A stretch of 64,000 nucleotides of DNA, taken from Flaccisagitta enflata (lineage: Eukaryota; Chaetognatha; Sagittoidea; Aphragmophora). The stretch is taken from assembly GCA_965153355.1 (NCBI GenBank), contig OZ231127.1:55242001-55306000 (forward strand). The letters run 5' to 3'. Below are positions 1 through 12,128 of the stretch, in pieces. The notes beneath the pieces are model-generated. The model made no database searches. It saw nothing but the letters and a program-made list of their open reading frames with translations, and had not been told where the DNA came from. Positions within the stretch are counted from its first letter, which is position 1, and the number at the start of each line of letters is the position of its first letter. The translations under genes were made by a program, and so were the position numbers.

Positions 1-480
1 AGGTGTATGGGCCCATCACATGACATGTAGTGGCAGTCTGGGCTCATTTGACCCAAAAAAAGGACCCGGATGGCCCAAAAAACTGGTCAAAATAGGCCAA
101 AACTGATTTTTAGAGCGTTATTCTTCTATCTGGCTAGCTCAAATGTTTTTTACTAATATATAATGTGAAAATATGTAATTGTCCTATGTAAATTAGGTGT
201 AGAGAGTTATAGGAGCCCACAGAAGACTTATAATTGGCCAAAATTAGGTCAAAATAGCCAAAAAAGTAGTTAAAACAATCTAAAGTAGAGATTTGCAGAA
301 TTTTTTCTCTTTCTGGTTTTGTAAAAGGGTACTTAAAGGGATAAAATGTAGAAATATATAATTGTCCAATCTGAGGTAAGTGTGCCAGATTGAGGGAGCC
401 TGATAAAACCTTAAAACAAGCTAAAATCAGGTCAAAATGACTAAAAAAAACCCTGAAATGGAAAAAAAAAACTTTTTTTT
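1..480. repeat. Degenerate tandem repeat, period about 183 bp
   Basis: Two full units and one partial unit can be aligned by eye: the partial unit at about 1-112, then about 113-295 and 296-480. Shared landmarks are 'ataattgtcc' near 177 and 359, and 'ggtcaaaatag/ggtcaaaatga' near 90, 248 and 430. The units are diverged and AT-rich. Open frames inside it are not protein-like. Confidence 0.6.
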
Positions 481-863
481 TCAATTTTTGAACAATTGAT
501 TATTTTCTTAATCTTTATTGAAAATAAATAATTGGAAGTATTACTTTCTACTCACAAAACATATAATTAGGCTTATATAAAGCCAAATCAGCTGTTCAAT
601 ACTCAAATTTCTCAATAATATGACTGATTAACTTAAACAGATTGTCAATTCATGTTAAAGTGGTAATAATCTTTAGAACTCATTTTTTTATGAAAATTAT
701 TGATAATCTTAATGCAAGATTTAATCATCATGCATCAAAGACAAAAAAAAATCCAAATAAACAGTACAAGATATGCTGATAGTTACAAGTATCATGGGAG
801 AATTTTGGAAGTAAAACTAAAAGAGAAACTTTGGATCTTTTAGAAACATTCATTTTCACAATA

Positions 864-3646
864 TTAGGGTGTAAGCTGGATATGGTGATGTCAAATTTTG
901 ACCAGAGTCGGTTTTTTTCCACTGAATTAATCTATTTTAGGAACAATAGAACCATTTTTTGGGTCTTTGGGTCAATTTCCAAAAGGGGCTGGCACATTTT
1001 TGATCAGGGGTAAACACGCAAAAATCGCAAAAATCGCGAAAAATCGCGAAAATCGCAAAAATATGGATATTTGTAAAAAACAATTCAATGCATTTCTATC
1101 TTTGAATGTCATTTAAAGTGGAAAAAATTGTAGCAATTTCTTGATTTTCTATAAGGTGTTTAAGGACAGATCTTGCCCGCATCATGTCTGGTTACATCAT
1201 TTTGATGATAACCTCAATTATTTGGACCAAAACCCAGATTGCATGAATCAGCTGGCCTGTATCTGCAGAGGAATGTCTGACCTTGAGGAGGTTTTGAAAT
1301 TTGCCTGGGCATGCCTAGGGCTCATTGGGATCCATTTGTATGAACCTTAATTGTACCTGAATATTGATCTGAATACTAAGCAATCACAGCTGTATTCTTA
1401 ACTCAATGATTCCCAAAGTCATGGCAATCGTTGTCAGTTACAAAGTCCAGCTTTCAAGTCACTGCAGGTGGCATGGAGATCACCACTTTCACAAGAGTCT
1501 CCTTATGACAAGGATGCGACTGAAAGTCTACAGAAATATTTGTCAGATGCAGACACGCCACTTATGCAGGCGCAAATCAATGATTGTTTGAAGGTTTTGG
1601 CTGCAGGATTTGTCGATCAAAGAGGAGCAGCATATGGTTTTGGTCCTGGCAGCAATAACCAAGCTACCATAACTCAAGAGGCATCTCTTGAAAAACTAGA
1701 CATATTCCACCCTCATTCTAAGTCCATTGAGAGTGCTTTTGGGCACATGGATAACCTACTGCGCCAAACAGGCCCACAAGGATTTGAGAAAGCAATTCAA
1801 ACCATGCAAATTGCATCTGCAAAGGATCTTGTTTTTAATGAAACCCATTCTTGGAGGTTTACAATATTGAACAAAAGAAAGAAATTGGCAAACATCCAAT
1901 TTGATTGGACTGAAAGTCAGATAAAGTTACTTGACAATGGCGTAGAAGAAGCAGATGTAAATGCACTCCAAAGAGCTCAGGCAATGACCAAGCTGATAGC
2001 CTCACTCAAGAAACATAACGGCCTGTAAAGATCAAATGAGGAAATTGATGCCTTTCTTAATACACACAAAAAAGCATCTGAGAAGGAGCTAGCCAGAATG
2101 CTGAACGAGGATGTACGCTTTAGGCGAGACTCAAAGGTGAGATTCTCTGTGTCAAAGGATTGCTATCTTTACAGGCAGCCCGGGATCTCCAATGATTTAA
2201 GAGTGAAAAACTTGCACCTGTTAGTTCAGCGTCCTGATGCTAGATCCACAGAAAACATTGAAAACATATGTCAAGTCATTATCACAGGTGATCATGTGCA
2301 AGACACAGCTTTGCGGGCAGAGACAAATGATGCACCAGGACACACTGAAAATGCTCAGGTATATAGATTTAAAGAGACCAAAAACAGTGTGCAAAAAACT
2401 TTCATAGATGTGGTTTATCATGATATATGGACTGAAAATAATGGAAGTTCACTTTTATTTTTAGGAAGGTGACATCGTTTCTGATTTGCTTTCCAATGGA
2501 CCTTGGCCACCAGCTGTTGGAGAACATCTGGCTATCAAATACTGCTTTGATCAGATAAAGATTCGTGAATTTGTTGGATTTTATGCTGGTTTCCCAACAA
2601 ATGAAAATCTGGAAGTGAGAATATTCAAGAAATTCTCACTGGATGTGCCAAACAACATGTAACTTTGGCAAGATTGTGATGATAACAAGTACATCATTGA
2701 CAAGGACAGTGTATTACCAGCTGGGCCGAGCGTGACACTGCGGTAAACCTCTATCCTGAATGACAAGGTCTGGCAGACAAATGGTCTTCCAGGTGGAAGA
2801 TTTTGAGCTTTTGAAGGCTCTTGTGACCATTGGTACTGAAACTGATTGATTTGCTTTACCAGACTTTTGTCATGTGCTACGCAACTCTAAACCCCACTTA
2901 ATCTCTCCATCAGTTGGTCAGTCTGTTTGCCACATTTTACTTTATTAGTTTACTGCATCTTTGGCTTCACTGCTCCTGCCCAACTTCTCTCATTAGCTCA
3001 AATACAGCCCTTGGCCACTAGCATGCAACTGGAGTTGCATGCATCAAACCAATTATTGATTTTATTATTTGGGTGGTTTTAGGGGTGTCAGTGATGGTGA
3101 TTTGGTGGTTTTGGGTGGTGGTTGGGCATGAAATGGCCTTAGTAGTTAGTATACCAAATCCACACATAGTGTTGGTGTTTGGGTAGTTTTAGAGGTGATG
3201 GTGATTTGGTTTTGGGTGGTGGTTGGGTATAATTTGCCTCTTTCGATATTGGTATCTGGCCTTATTTTCATCCATGTTATTTTACAATATTTTGTGTATC
3301 TCTGTGACTTTTTAAAGAAAGAACAATGAATGTATTGAATTAAATTGAATTAGTTTAAATGTTTTTTTCTGTTGGACTAGAAAAAACTAGGTAGATAGTT
3401 TCAAACCTACAAAATGAAGTGAAGCTTTAAAAAGCAATTTTCGCAGTTTTTGCAATTTTTGTGATTTTCGCGATTTTCGCCTATCTGACCTATTGACTTT
3501 GACCCCCCGGCCCCTTGTCAAATTTCATGAAATCATCAAAAGGACAGTATTACTACCTTAAAATATTATTTAATTGACTAAAAAAAACCGACTCTCCATA
3601 AATTTGGCATTTTTGTCCAGGGGCCACCATGCAGCTTACAGCCTAA
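864..3646 (+). mobile_element. DNA transposon with long imperfect TIRs and 5-bp TSD
   Basis: The left end reads TTAGGGTGTAAGCTG from 864. The right end, read on the minus strand from 3646, gives TTAGGCTGTAAGCTG. Similarity continues inward for about 200 bp as an imperfect inverted repeat, including 'gagtcggtttttt' and a run of cgcaaaaatcgcgaaaa-type sequence on both sides (about 1014-1062 and 3432-3482). The bases CAATA lie directly outside both ends (859-863 and 3647-3651), as a 5-bp target duplication would. The interior holds a decayed frame at 1141-2472. I do not recognise the superfamily. The 5-bp duplication argues against hAT (8 bp), Tc1/mariner (TA) and PIF/Harbinger (3 bp). Confidence 0.75.
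1141..2472 (+). pseudogene. Decayed protein frame inside the 864-3646 transposon
   Basis: One reading frame is protein-like from 1141 to 2472 and is broken by TAA stops near 1348, 1399 and 2026. Readable stretches include a Cys-containing segment at 1200-1330 (DCMNQLACICRGMSDLEEVL) and a basic helical segment at 1500-2020. Sense resumes in the same frame after the 2026 stop. The position between inverted repeats suggests a transposase or an accessory transposon protein. No DDE triad could be assigned and I do not recognise the family. No complete ATG-to-stop product remains, so it is called a pseudogene. Confidence 0.6.
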
Positions 3647-6225
3647 CAATATATATTTTGAGAAAAAATAATATCATGAGGGCAGCTGTTTGAGTATTCA
3701 GTTAACAGTGGCAAAGAAAAAAACTGGACGCGATCTTTTTACTGTTGATTGCGTCGTACAAAAAAATGCTAGAACCTTTTAATTCATGACAGTTTTAAAG
3801 ATCTTCAAAAAATCTTTCATTTGAGCTCCTTCCGATCACTATAGCTTCAAAACTTTAGAAGTTATGTTAATTTAAAGATAACTACTCAAAAAACTCAAAT
3901 CTTGCTTCCATCTTTTTTTAAAGTGACCAACTTTATGTTATTAGCTTGTAAACAAAGCAAAATCATGAATTCTGCTTAGTTCCATCTTGTAGAGAATTGC
4001 AAATACTTCATTTTCACCTTTGATTTCGTATCGTTTATTTCTTTTTTTTCGTTTTACAGAATATGTAAGACAAAAAGTGTCATGTTTTCTGGCGCTGAAA
4101 TCTGCTCTATTCGTCAATCAGGAATTTGAGTACTGAACTTCAATCTCATGTCATTTCTAAACAGTTAGCCTAAAAATTTCTGCTTGATCCCAAGTTGCAG
4201 TTTGAAGCTCCTTGCAGCATTGGTTTTGTTTTAATCACTAATGTGATTCTTAGTTATAATAATACTGTGATTTATAGTTTTGCTATTTTATACTCATGAA
4301 GAAGAGGCAGTGTGGTTCTGGGCTTAGCTGATTCTCACGTCCTGGATGTTTTGCTGGGTGGTGAGCTCTTCTTATTACTTATGAATGTACTTCTGAGTCT
4401 GGTTACTACTTTAGCCGTCTATGACTTTGTTTTTATTTGAAATATTTAGTTGTACAATAACAACTCAGAGATATTTTGTTGAATAGAGGTATTTTCTGCT
4501 CAAAGAGATTTTGTTTAACTCTACAGATGTTCTGTGTAAAACTCTACCTCTAGTGAACTTTGGATGTTGATCTCCCAGTTTTGTTTTGTTGTTACTGTGA
4601 TGATTTGAAACTGATTTATATTACTGATCAAATCATCTCTCATGTTTGCCTTTATTGGAATTAAAACTGCATTACCATGGGAGTTGAAGGATTTTGTTTA
4701 TCTATTTTTGGTGAAGAAAGTGTTTAATTTTATGGAGTAGAACAGTCTATTTCAAAATAGATTGTTTTTTATTTGATCACTTGTACGTTCTGTGTTTATA
4801 ATCTTACTACAGAGTTTTTATGTTGTTTATCTTTGATCACAGTCACATTGGAGTCAGTATCTCTTTTATTAGTTTTACTATATTTCTTGTCCTATTATAC
4901 TTGGTCTTGCCTTTTTGTCTTGAAGATTAAACCTCAGTAAACCGTTACACGATTATATTTTATTTGATTAATCAACACTTATTTCAGACTGATAATTTTA
5001 AAAGGTGTATTCCCCAGTGTATGTTTTGCAAAATTATAATGCTCAGTCTTTGACTTTAACTCATATTAGCATCTGGAACCAGAGTGTAACATGTGGAAGT
5101 GATGCATTTTGTTTGATGGTATGTCTAAACTCAGTGATATTAATTTTTTGGATGTGTTTTTTTCTGATCAGGAGCTCTTACTAGATTAAAGCGATCATTG
5201 TATCTGAAATTGGTGAGAAACTGACCTCGGAAACTAAATGTTTGCATTGATGTTTATATGAGAGTGAATGTCACCAGGAGTATGTTTCTCAGGGATCTGT
5301 TGTTTCTATATCTGAGATCTGAAACCCTTTTGGATGTACTTTATCCATCATCTTTCATGTTCTTTGAAGCTCTGTTTTATGCATTTCTGATATGATGAAG
5401 CTGTTCTTTAAGCTCTTTGTTTTGTTCTTACGACTAACGTCGTCTTATAGTGTCTTACAAACCGGGTCATTGATTTATGTTGACTTATAATCTTACAACG
5501 CTTTCTTTCTTCTCCTCAGATGTGTTGTTTATTTGTGAGGTTATTACATTACTCAGGTCACAGATGGCCTGTTTGGGTCACTCAGGGCCTTCAGCGATGA
5601 TCTCTCTGATCCCAGACTTGTGTTGACTTTGCAGAGGCTGTTGTATCAAGCTGTTCTGAAACTGATTTAGTCTGATCATTTAAATCAGCTCTCAGATTAA
5701 TATCATTGCAGAGATTTTGATCTATGAAATTTAATCTATTAAACAGTTCTTATTGAAGCTGGGTTTGAACACCTCAGCTGGGTTCAGTTATGAAGACTGG
5801 TTTTCACTATCTGTGGCCGGGGTGCGGGCTGGGCGATTTCGAAGGGGCGAAAGGAAAAGGCGCGAAATAGCCACGCGTGTGAAGCGCGATTCGACTTTGC
5901 GGATAACATTTTTCGTACTAATGTTTGTTTTCTTCTTTAACTAACTATGTTTGATTTGCCTATGTTTATATCATTTATCTAAAAATGATTTTAATAACAG
6001 TTTTTAACAGGAATTTCATCAGTTATCTGGTAGAAATCTCTACTGAGGTAGGTCAGTTTGTTTGAAAGATTTTAATTGCTTTTTTCTTTGATCTTTATCT
6101 GTGTTATTCTTAGATCTTTTAGCTAAGAAGACCAGGGACCCAGTTTTTATTTGATGTGTTTTGTTAAACTTGTACTAAAGCCTTGATTCATTATTACGTA
6201 TGATTATACAGTTTCTCTCTCTCTT

Positions 6226-6311
<86 letters not shown>

Positions 6312-6422
6312 GAGTGAAAATATATATACTCTCCGCAAGACACATATAACCCGGCACATATTAAATTCAATTTCTTTATAATTTAACCTCTTTTTTTAAC
6401 ACTTTTTAACCTTTAGCAATAG
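3647..6422. other. Gene-free T-rich stretch
   Basis: No exon-like frame is seen in this 2.8 kb. It is T-rich and loosely repetitive ('gatca', 'tctgat' words recur). A small GC-rich patch at about 5815-5905 has several CGCG words and no recognisable coding content. A (TC)n tract lies at 6213-6309. Upstream exons of the polymerase gene at 6423 would be expected here but were not found. Confidence 0.5.
6213..6309. repeat. (TC)n microsatellite
   Basis: An almost pure TC dinucleotide tract that ends about 110 bp upstream of the first visible polymerase exon. Confidence 0.95.
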
Positions 6423-8034
6423 TTTGCTCGGCAAATTCCACAGTCGCTTGGAAAATTTAAAAAAAATCAAAATAAGCTCCACGGAAAAGTCGTTTATCAA
6501 ATACACTGCTGATTATCGCTTCACAGACCTTACTGTAATAAACAGTACAACATGTCTGCTGTTGTATGATGGTTTAATTCTTCGGCATCACGAAAATTAT
6601 CCTGCGATTAGTAGTCGGTGAGTGGTTGATTAACAAATTGTTACCATGTGAAATAATGAAAGAGAGAGAAAGAAAAAGAGAGAATTATTTGCGTCGTCTT
6701 CCGCGAGACATACTATACGTATATATCTACACTTGTTTCTTTCAGCGTATATTCCTACTCCAAAAGCCATATTTATCGGCTTTTCTTTTACCTCAATTCG
6801 CGAGAGTGTCGTTTCTCTGATGATGGAGCGAGCCGTCTTTGTGTTTCGGACACCGACAGTATCTCGAATAATTGCGAAAGATTGCGTTCGAACATAGAGA
6901 TCACTGAGGTCTACCTGCTTTTGAACAGCGGCAAACAAATACCATTTTTGCAAAGTTACCATTGTCAAAGATACATTCAAATGTCTCTCAAGACAATAGC
7001 CAACTACCTTGATTTCAGCAGTATCACAAAAGAGGTAATATGATATGATTTGAACAACTTTTCTACGTTTTCTATGGTGGTAGTATACAAATTCTTATAC
7101 TATTACAAATTACATTTTTTTTACCCTTTTTTATAGTCTGTGATATTCAAAGCTTTGACCAAAATACAACCTTATGACACCGAAGAGGAGAAACAAGATA
7201 AAAGAGCATTGGCTTTACAACTTCGCATTTTAGCCACCAAAACAAAAAATGAAAGATTTCTCATCAAAAACGAATCGGAAGGTACATAACATTTTCTAGC
7301 CTAGCCACGGGGGAATTCATGACTCTATACTTTGCTGTGCCAGTCCACAGGCCTGCTAAACAGTTGACACCCCCCCCCCCTTATTGTCTGTCCGTCTGTT
7401 TATCCGTCCGTCTAACATCTCTTTGGATTAATAGAGATATTTAACCTTGTTTAACATTAGGTACGGTTTCTATCTTAATAACAAACACTTTTGTTGTTAT
7501 ATTTCAGGCCTCATTGACAACATTTTGGGAGCAAGTCCTAAGTGAGTCTTTTTTTCCAACAAATTGAATACTTACATACCATTACATTGACATATTGTTA
7601 CAAACAAACAAAAGAAATATAATCTAATTTTTTGAAATTTCTCATTTTTTTCCTCCAACCCTATACCACTTTCCAATTATGTTAGACAATACATGATCAC
7701 CACCATGACTGATAACAATATCTCCCAATTTCCCATTCTGATGGAAGAGAAATCTGATATTCTCTCATGTCGCGCAAAAGGAGTTCCTCAGCACGTGAAA
7801 AAACGAGAAATCAGTTTGCAATATTTTGAGAACATAGTAAAGAATAACCAAGCTAGCCGCAAAGTAACTGTGCATTCTATGCGCAGAAGAAACTTTAAAA
7901 TTTCGATAATCAAAAGCTCTCGTTCGGTTCTTTCAAATTTTACATCGAAAAGACTCTACTGTGATCATTACCGTAGAAAACCCACGTTTTTTTCGTTCCC
8001 ATTACACATGAAAACCCTTAAATTAGTAACTTAG
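6423..8034 (+). CDS. C-terminal part of a protein-primed-type family B DNA polymerase, five exons, 5' incomplete
   Basis: Exons are 6423-6617, 6746-7034, 7137-7281, 7508-7541 and 7686-8034 (stop TAG). All four introns are GT-AG, 96-226 bp long, and phases match, giving about 336 codons. The first exon opens at a motif-B-like LLGKF. The second opens with an SKSHIY segment and then reaches DTDS at 6849-6860, which fits polymerase motif C. Exons 4-5 join to give a SPKQYM segment, then CRAKGV and a KRLY segment near the end. This order is what I know from the palm and thumb of Polinton/adintovirus-type polymerases. Motif A, the exonuclease domain and the N-terminus are missing upstream, so the copy is truncated or continues beyond 3647. 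Introns with every frame kept open are odd for a mobile-element gene. A nuclear-encoded, possibly host-retained copy is an inference. Not a polymerase delta-type host enzyme as far as I can judge. Confidence 0.7.
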
Positions 8035-8122
8035 CATTGCTATTACTGTCATTGATACAAAAATTCTCTGCCGCGTACAAAAAATACTTACTTTCACAAA
8101 TGTATATAGCTACAGATTAGAA

Positions 8123-8410
8123 ATGGCCGCCAAAAACCAATCCATTTCTTGCGGTGAATGTGAATGCAAAACAATTGCTAATCAAGTTAAACAAGATATT
8201 GATAACTTAAAAGCGTGGGTCCTGATGGAGATGGAAGCGAGACCGCTTCTTATACGAAAAATCGCGGAGATCGTTGGAATGAGAATCGAAGATCTGATTT
8301 GCAAACCCATTCAAGATGTGGTTAAACTATGTAACGATCACGGTTACAACACAATTTTGCCTCCCAATGAATTAGGGTGCAATGCTGTCGCACATCACTG
8401 CTTGTGCTAA
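8123..8410 (+). CDS. Small Cys-containing ORF, 95 aa, unknown
   Basis: The ATG sits in a fair context (G at -3 and G at +4), 88 bp after the polymerase stop. The product has a CGECECK motif near residue 10, a helical middle (residues 25-75) and a Cys-rich end (HHCLC). No family is recognised. It could be a separate gene or a downstream ORF on the polymerase transcript. It could also be the first exon of the next gene: a donor at 8377 would join in phase to an acceptor at 8581/8582. That donor (GTGCAA) is weak. Confidence 0.4.
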   Translation: MAAKNQSISCGECECKTIANQVKQDIDNLKAWVLMEMEARPLLIRKIAEIVGMRIEDLICKPIQDVVKLCNDHGYNTILPPNELGCNAVAHHCLC

Positions 8411-8581
8411 AGAAACAGACACAAAATATTGCGTATCTAAATAGGACATTGGCCATTTGTTTACTTTTGTTTTTTTGTTGTTGCAACCTAACCATCCACA
8501 CATCATAATAGTTATTTTCTTTAGTTTCCTTGCATGTTTTTCATTGTTAAATGCGCTAAACTAAAGTGTAAAAAACATTAG

Positions 8582-8999
8582 TTTCAATGTCGTTGTGAAA
8601 ACAAGCAGCCTCTTATGGCTGCGAAGATGGAGATTATATGGAGTTGAGGAGCAAGGCATTCTACTCGTACCCGACGGACGAAGGTTAGAATGAGTTTAAT
8701 TTAAGTGTTTTAAAATAGAAACATTATTTTTATAGGGTTAAAACATTTTCTTAAACATTTAATCTCTTTTATTATGTAGTATAAGCACTTACATAGCAAA
8801 TGTAACATAAAACCTATTTAAAAACAATATTTTAGTTAAACACTAAAATTAAATTCATTCTAAATAAGGTCTTCGTCTCACTTTGGACAAGGTAAACTAA
8901 ATCAATAACATATTACTATAGTAGTTTAGCAATTATAGTAATCAAACTAGAAAAAGCATGTTTACATGTAGACTCATTACATTTTCACGTTTCAAATCA

Positions 9000-9080
<81 letters not shown>

Positions 9081-9110
9081 TCTCTCTTTCTCTCCTCAAT
9101 CTCAATCTCT

Positions 9111-9174
<64 letters not shown>

Positions 9175-10747
9175 TACTCTCCTTTCAACTTTTAAACCAA
9201 TTTAAATTGATTCCTTTTCTTTCTCTCCCCCCCCCTCCGCCATCCCATTTGCACATTCCCTTCTCTCACCCACCTCCCTTCATCTCCCCCTCGCTATATC
9301 CACTTCCCTTCCCCATCTTCAAGTTCACTTTGATTACGCCCACGCCTGAAGAAGTGATCATCATCATCAGAAAAGTCAATCAGAAAAGGAAACCCGACTT
9401 TTTGATCAAGTTAGTGTGCTATAAAGTGTGGAATACACAGCAACTCTATTTTCTGCTTATTCAATATTTGGTGTTATCTAGCCCTGTCTAATAACCTCAT
9501 TTTTCCTCACCCACACCTCGCTCTCTCTCCCCCCCCCCACCTCTCTCTCCATCTCTTGGTCCTTTCAATGATCATTCATCCAGTGGTTTCAGCAGCGAGG
9601 ATGGAGACGACATCCTTACAATCACTCTGGTCCAATACGTGGGTCTGGTACGGACTGGGGTGTTCGACAAACTGGGTTATGTGGCCATCGTCCTCACTGA
9701 GAGTGTTCTGGATGCTAACATCGGATCCAATGAGCAACTGCCACAGTCACTCAAAGACTCGCTCGAGGTCAGACTCAATCCTTAAAACTTTCATTCATTC
9801 ATTCATTCATTCATTCATTCATTCATTCATTCATTCATTCATTCATTCATTCATTCATTCATTCATGCATTCATTCATGCATTCATTCATGCATGCATTC
9901 ATTCATGCATTGATTCAATCAATCACACCCTATATAAACACACCCAACTAACAGACCAACAAACCCAACTAACAGACCAACCGACCAACATATTAACCAA
10001 CACATACATTTATACGAATATACAGGACTACACATGCGGTCCCACATGGGTCGAAGGCACTGCGTATGCCTTCGAAGTAGACGTCAGAGATGCGTTACTG
10101 ATAACCGGAAGTGGACCAGAGGGAAAACAAAGATGCTTTCCAGCTGGTGAGAAAACATAGTCAAATAAACAAATCGTGTAAATCATTGAATGTTTGCCTA
10201 TGTTTGCTTTGTCGACAAACAAAGAAACAACCTATGTAATCTAACTAATTCCTGACTGTATTTTTTTGTCACACACAGGCGGATACATCAAATTTGGACG
10301 AATTCCAAGACCGGGACCTGATGGACGAATCATTTTCCTACCCACTCACGACCAAAGTAATTTTCATTTTCATTTCATTCTGAGTCTTCATTCTTTTATT
10401 CTAACTCGATAGGAGGCGTCGTCCGCCCGACCGTCCATTACTTTAACCATATTTCAATCACTTCTCACACATCTATCCATCCCATCCCATTTATTCCACA
10501 GACCGTGAGGCAAAGGGTACCGGATTTACCCTCAGCAGTCGTGCCTTCCTCACCTTACAAGAGGGCACAATGTGCCTGCCCATCGAGGGACGTTGCTCGC
10601 GTCGCGATGTCACTCTACAGGATATCGAAGATGGAAAAGCCGACGCCAACCAGGTACCAATCCCTCTTTTCACCCCCCCCCCTATCTATTTCTTTCTTTC
10701 TCTCCTCTTCTCTCTTTTCTTTCCTTTTTCTTTTTCTTTTCATTGAT

Positions 10748-10803
<56 letters not shown>

Positions 10804-10807
10804 TCCT

Positions 10808-10895
<88 letters not shown>

Positions 10896-11627
10896 ATTTT
10901 CTTTCTTATTTTCTTTCTGTCTTCTTTCTTTCGTTATATTCAGCGTACTATCATATTTCAGCATCCTATCATATTTCTCCTCTTAAATTGTTTTCAGGCG
11001 ACTCAACGCCCTGTTGCAGCCCCGGACGCCTTCGACGAAGCCAGTCGTTTTGACGCATACAAACTGAGCAAACGAATGAACAAACCAAACGATCTGCAGA
11101 AGAAGACATGCTTGTTTCAAGTAAGTGAGCAGAAAACATTCATAACATGTGAAATCCAATTGATTTTTTTCCTAATCTAAAACATCATTAAACTTTTTCA
11201 AGCAATCTCAAAATTAGGGATGTTTCATTTTGTACGGCGAGAGCCGCCTTTATTGGTGAACACAATATTATACCAATACTTTATACTGTTATGTTTTTTT
11301 CTCCCTTCTTCCCTCTTATCCCTACACCAGGCTTTATTGAAGAATGCGAGAGAGGACCATTCTCGCATCTGCACAGTGGGAGACAATTGCCCCACCTGCA
11401 CGTTGGATATGACCCAGCTAGATGGATGGGACGAACAACACAGGGGCAGCGCGGTTTTGGCAGAAAACGAGAAGAAAACATTGAGAACCATCATTCTCGA
11501 GCAGGGCTGGACTTCAGACAAACCAAAAGGTACTGTTCACCACGTGATCTCTTTCTATCCTTTTTCCTTTTCCTCCTTCTCTCTTTCGTCTCTATTTTTT
11601 CCTTCCTTTGCTTCTTTCTTTCTTCCT

Positions 11628-11683
<56 letters not shown>

Positions 11684-11791
11684 TTCTATTTTCATCCTTT
11701 CTATCTTCCTTTGTCTTTCCTATCCCTTTCTCCTTCTTTTTTTCTTTCTTTCTTTCTTTTTCTCTAATTTTCCTTTTTTCTTTCTATCATC

Positions 11792-11830
<39 letters not shown>

Positions 11831-12128
11831 TCATCCTTTTCTATTTTTCTTTCTTCCTTTTCTATTGTTTTTTCTCTATCATTTGTCCATTCCATCTTTT
11901 ATTCTTTCTGTTTTTTCCTCCTTCCTTCTATTATTTTCCTCCTTACTCTCTTATTTCTACATTGTTTTTCATTCTTTTTTTCTTTTTTCATCAGCTGCTT
12001 CGACCGCGTCCTCGAGCGGAACCGGAAGTCCCAACAAACGAGCGTATACCGCGGACGCCATCTTGGAAAGGGAAAGGAAAAGAAGGGCGGAAACAGACCA
12101 AAACAAGGAGAAATCCGCACCCTTGTAA
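8582..12128 (+). CDS. Unrecognised multi-exon gene, 3' end complete
   Basis: Exons are about 8582-8683 (start uncertain), 9584-9767, 10026-10146, 10279-10356, 10502-10653, 10998-11120, 11331-11529 and 11995-12128 (stop TAA). Splice sites are GT-AG and phases agree throughout, giving about 360 codons. The N-terminal half is hydrophobic/beta-like and holds scattered cysteines (DYTCGP, RCFPAG, MCLP, GRCSRR). The middle has a basic stretch (KLSKRMNKPNDLQKK) followed by CTVGDNCPTCTLD. The C-terminus is Ser/Gly-rich and then basic-acidic helical (LERERKRRAE). There is no clear signal peptide or membrane segment in the visible part. No family is recognised. Introns carry long microsatellites at 9002-9172, 9789-9915 and 10746-10920. 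Two AATAAA motifs lie at 12968 and 12988. Confidence 0.75.
9002..9172. repeat. (CT)n microsatellite in an intron
   Basis: Long CT dinucleotide tract with a few TTTCT and TCAAT interruptions. It lies in the intron between the exons ending at 8683 and starting at 9584. A C-rich pyrimidine stretch continues to the acceptor. Confidence 0.95.
9789..9915. repeat. (ATTC)n microsatellite in an intron
   Basis: Tandem ATTC units begin about 22 bp after the donor at 9768. Toward the end they mix with ATGC variants. Confidence 0.95.
10746..10920. repeat. (TTTC)n microsatellite in an intron
   Basis: Nearly pure TTTC units to about 10895, then TTATTTTC variants. It lies between the exons at 10502-10653 and 10998-11120. 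Confidence 0.95.
11600..11840. repeat. (TTTC)n-rich pyrimidine tract in an intron
   Basis: Two TTTC runs (about 11625-11685 and 11790-11832) sit in a wholly pyrimidine-rich intron between 11529 and 11995. Confidence 0.9.
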
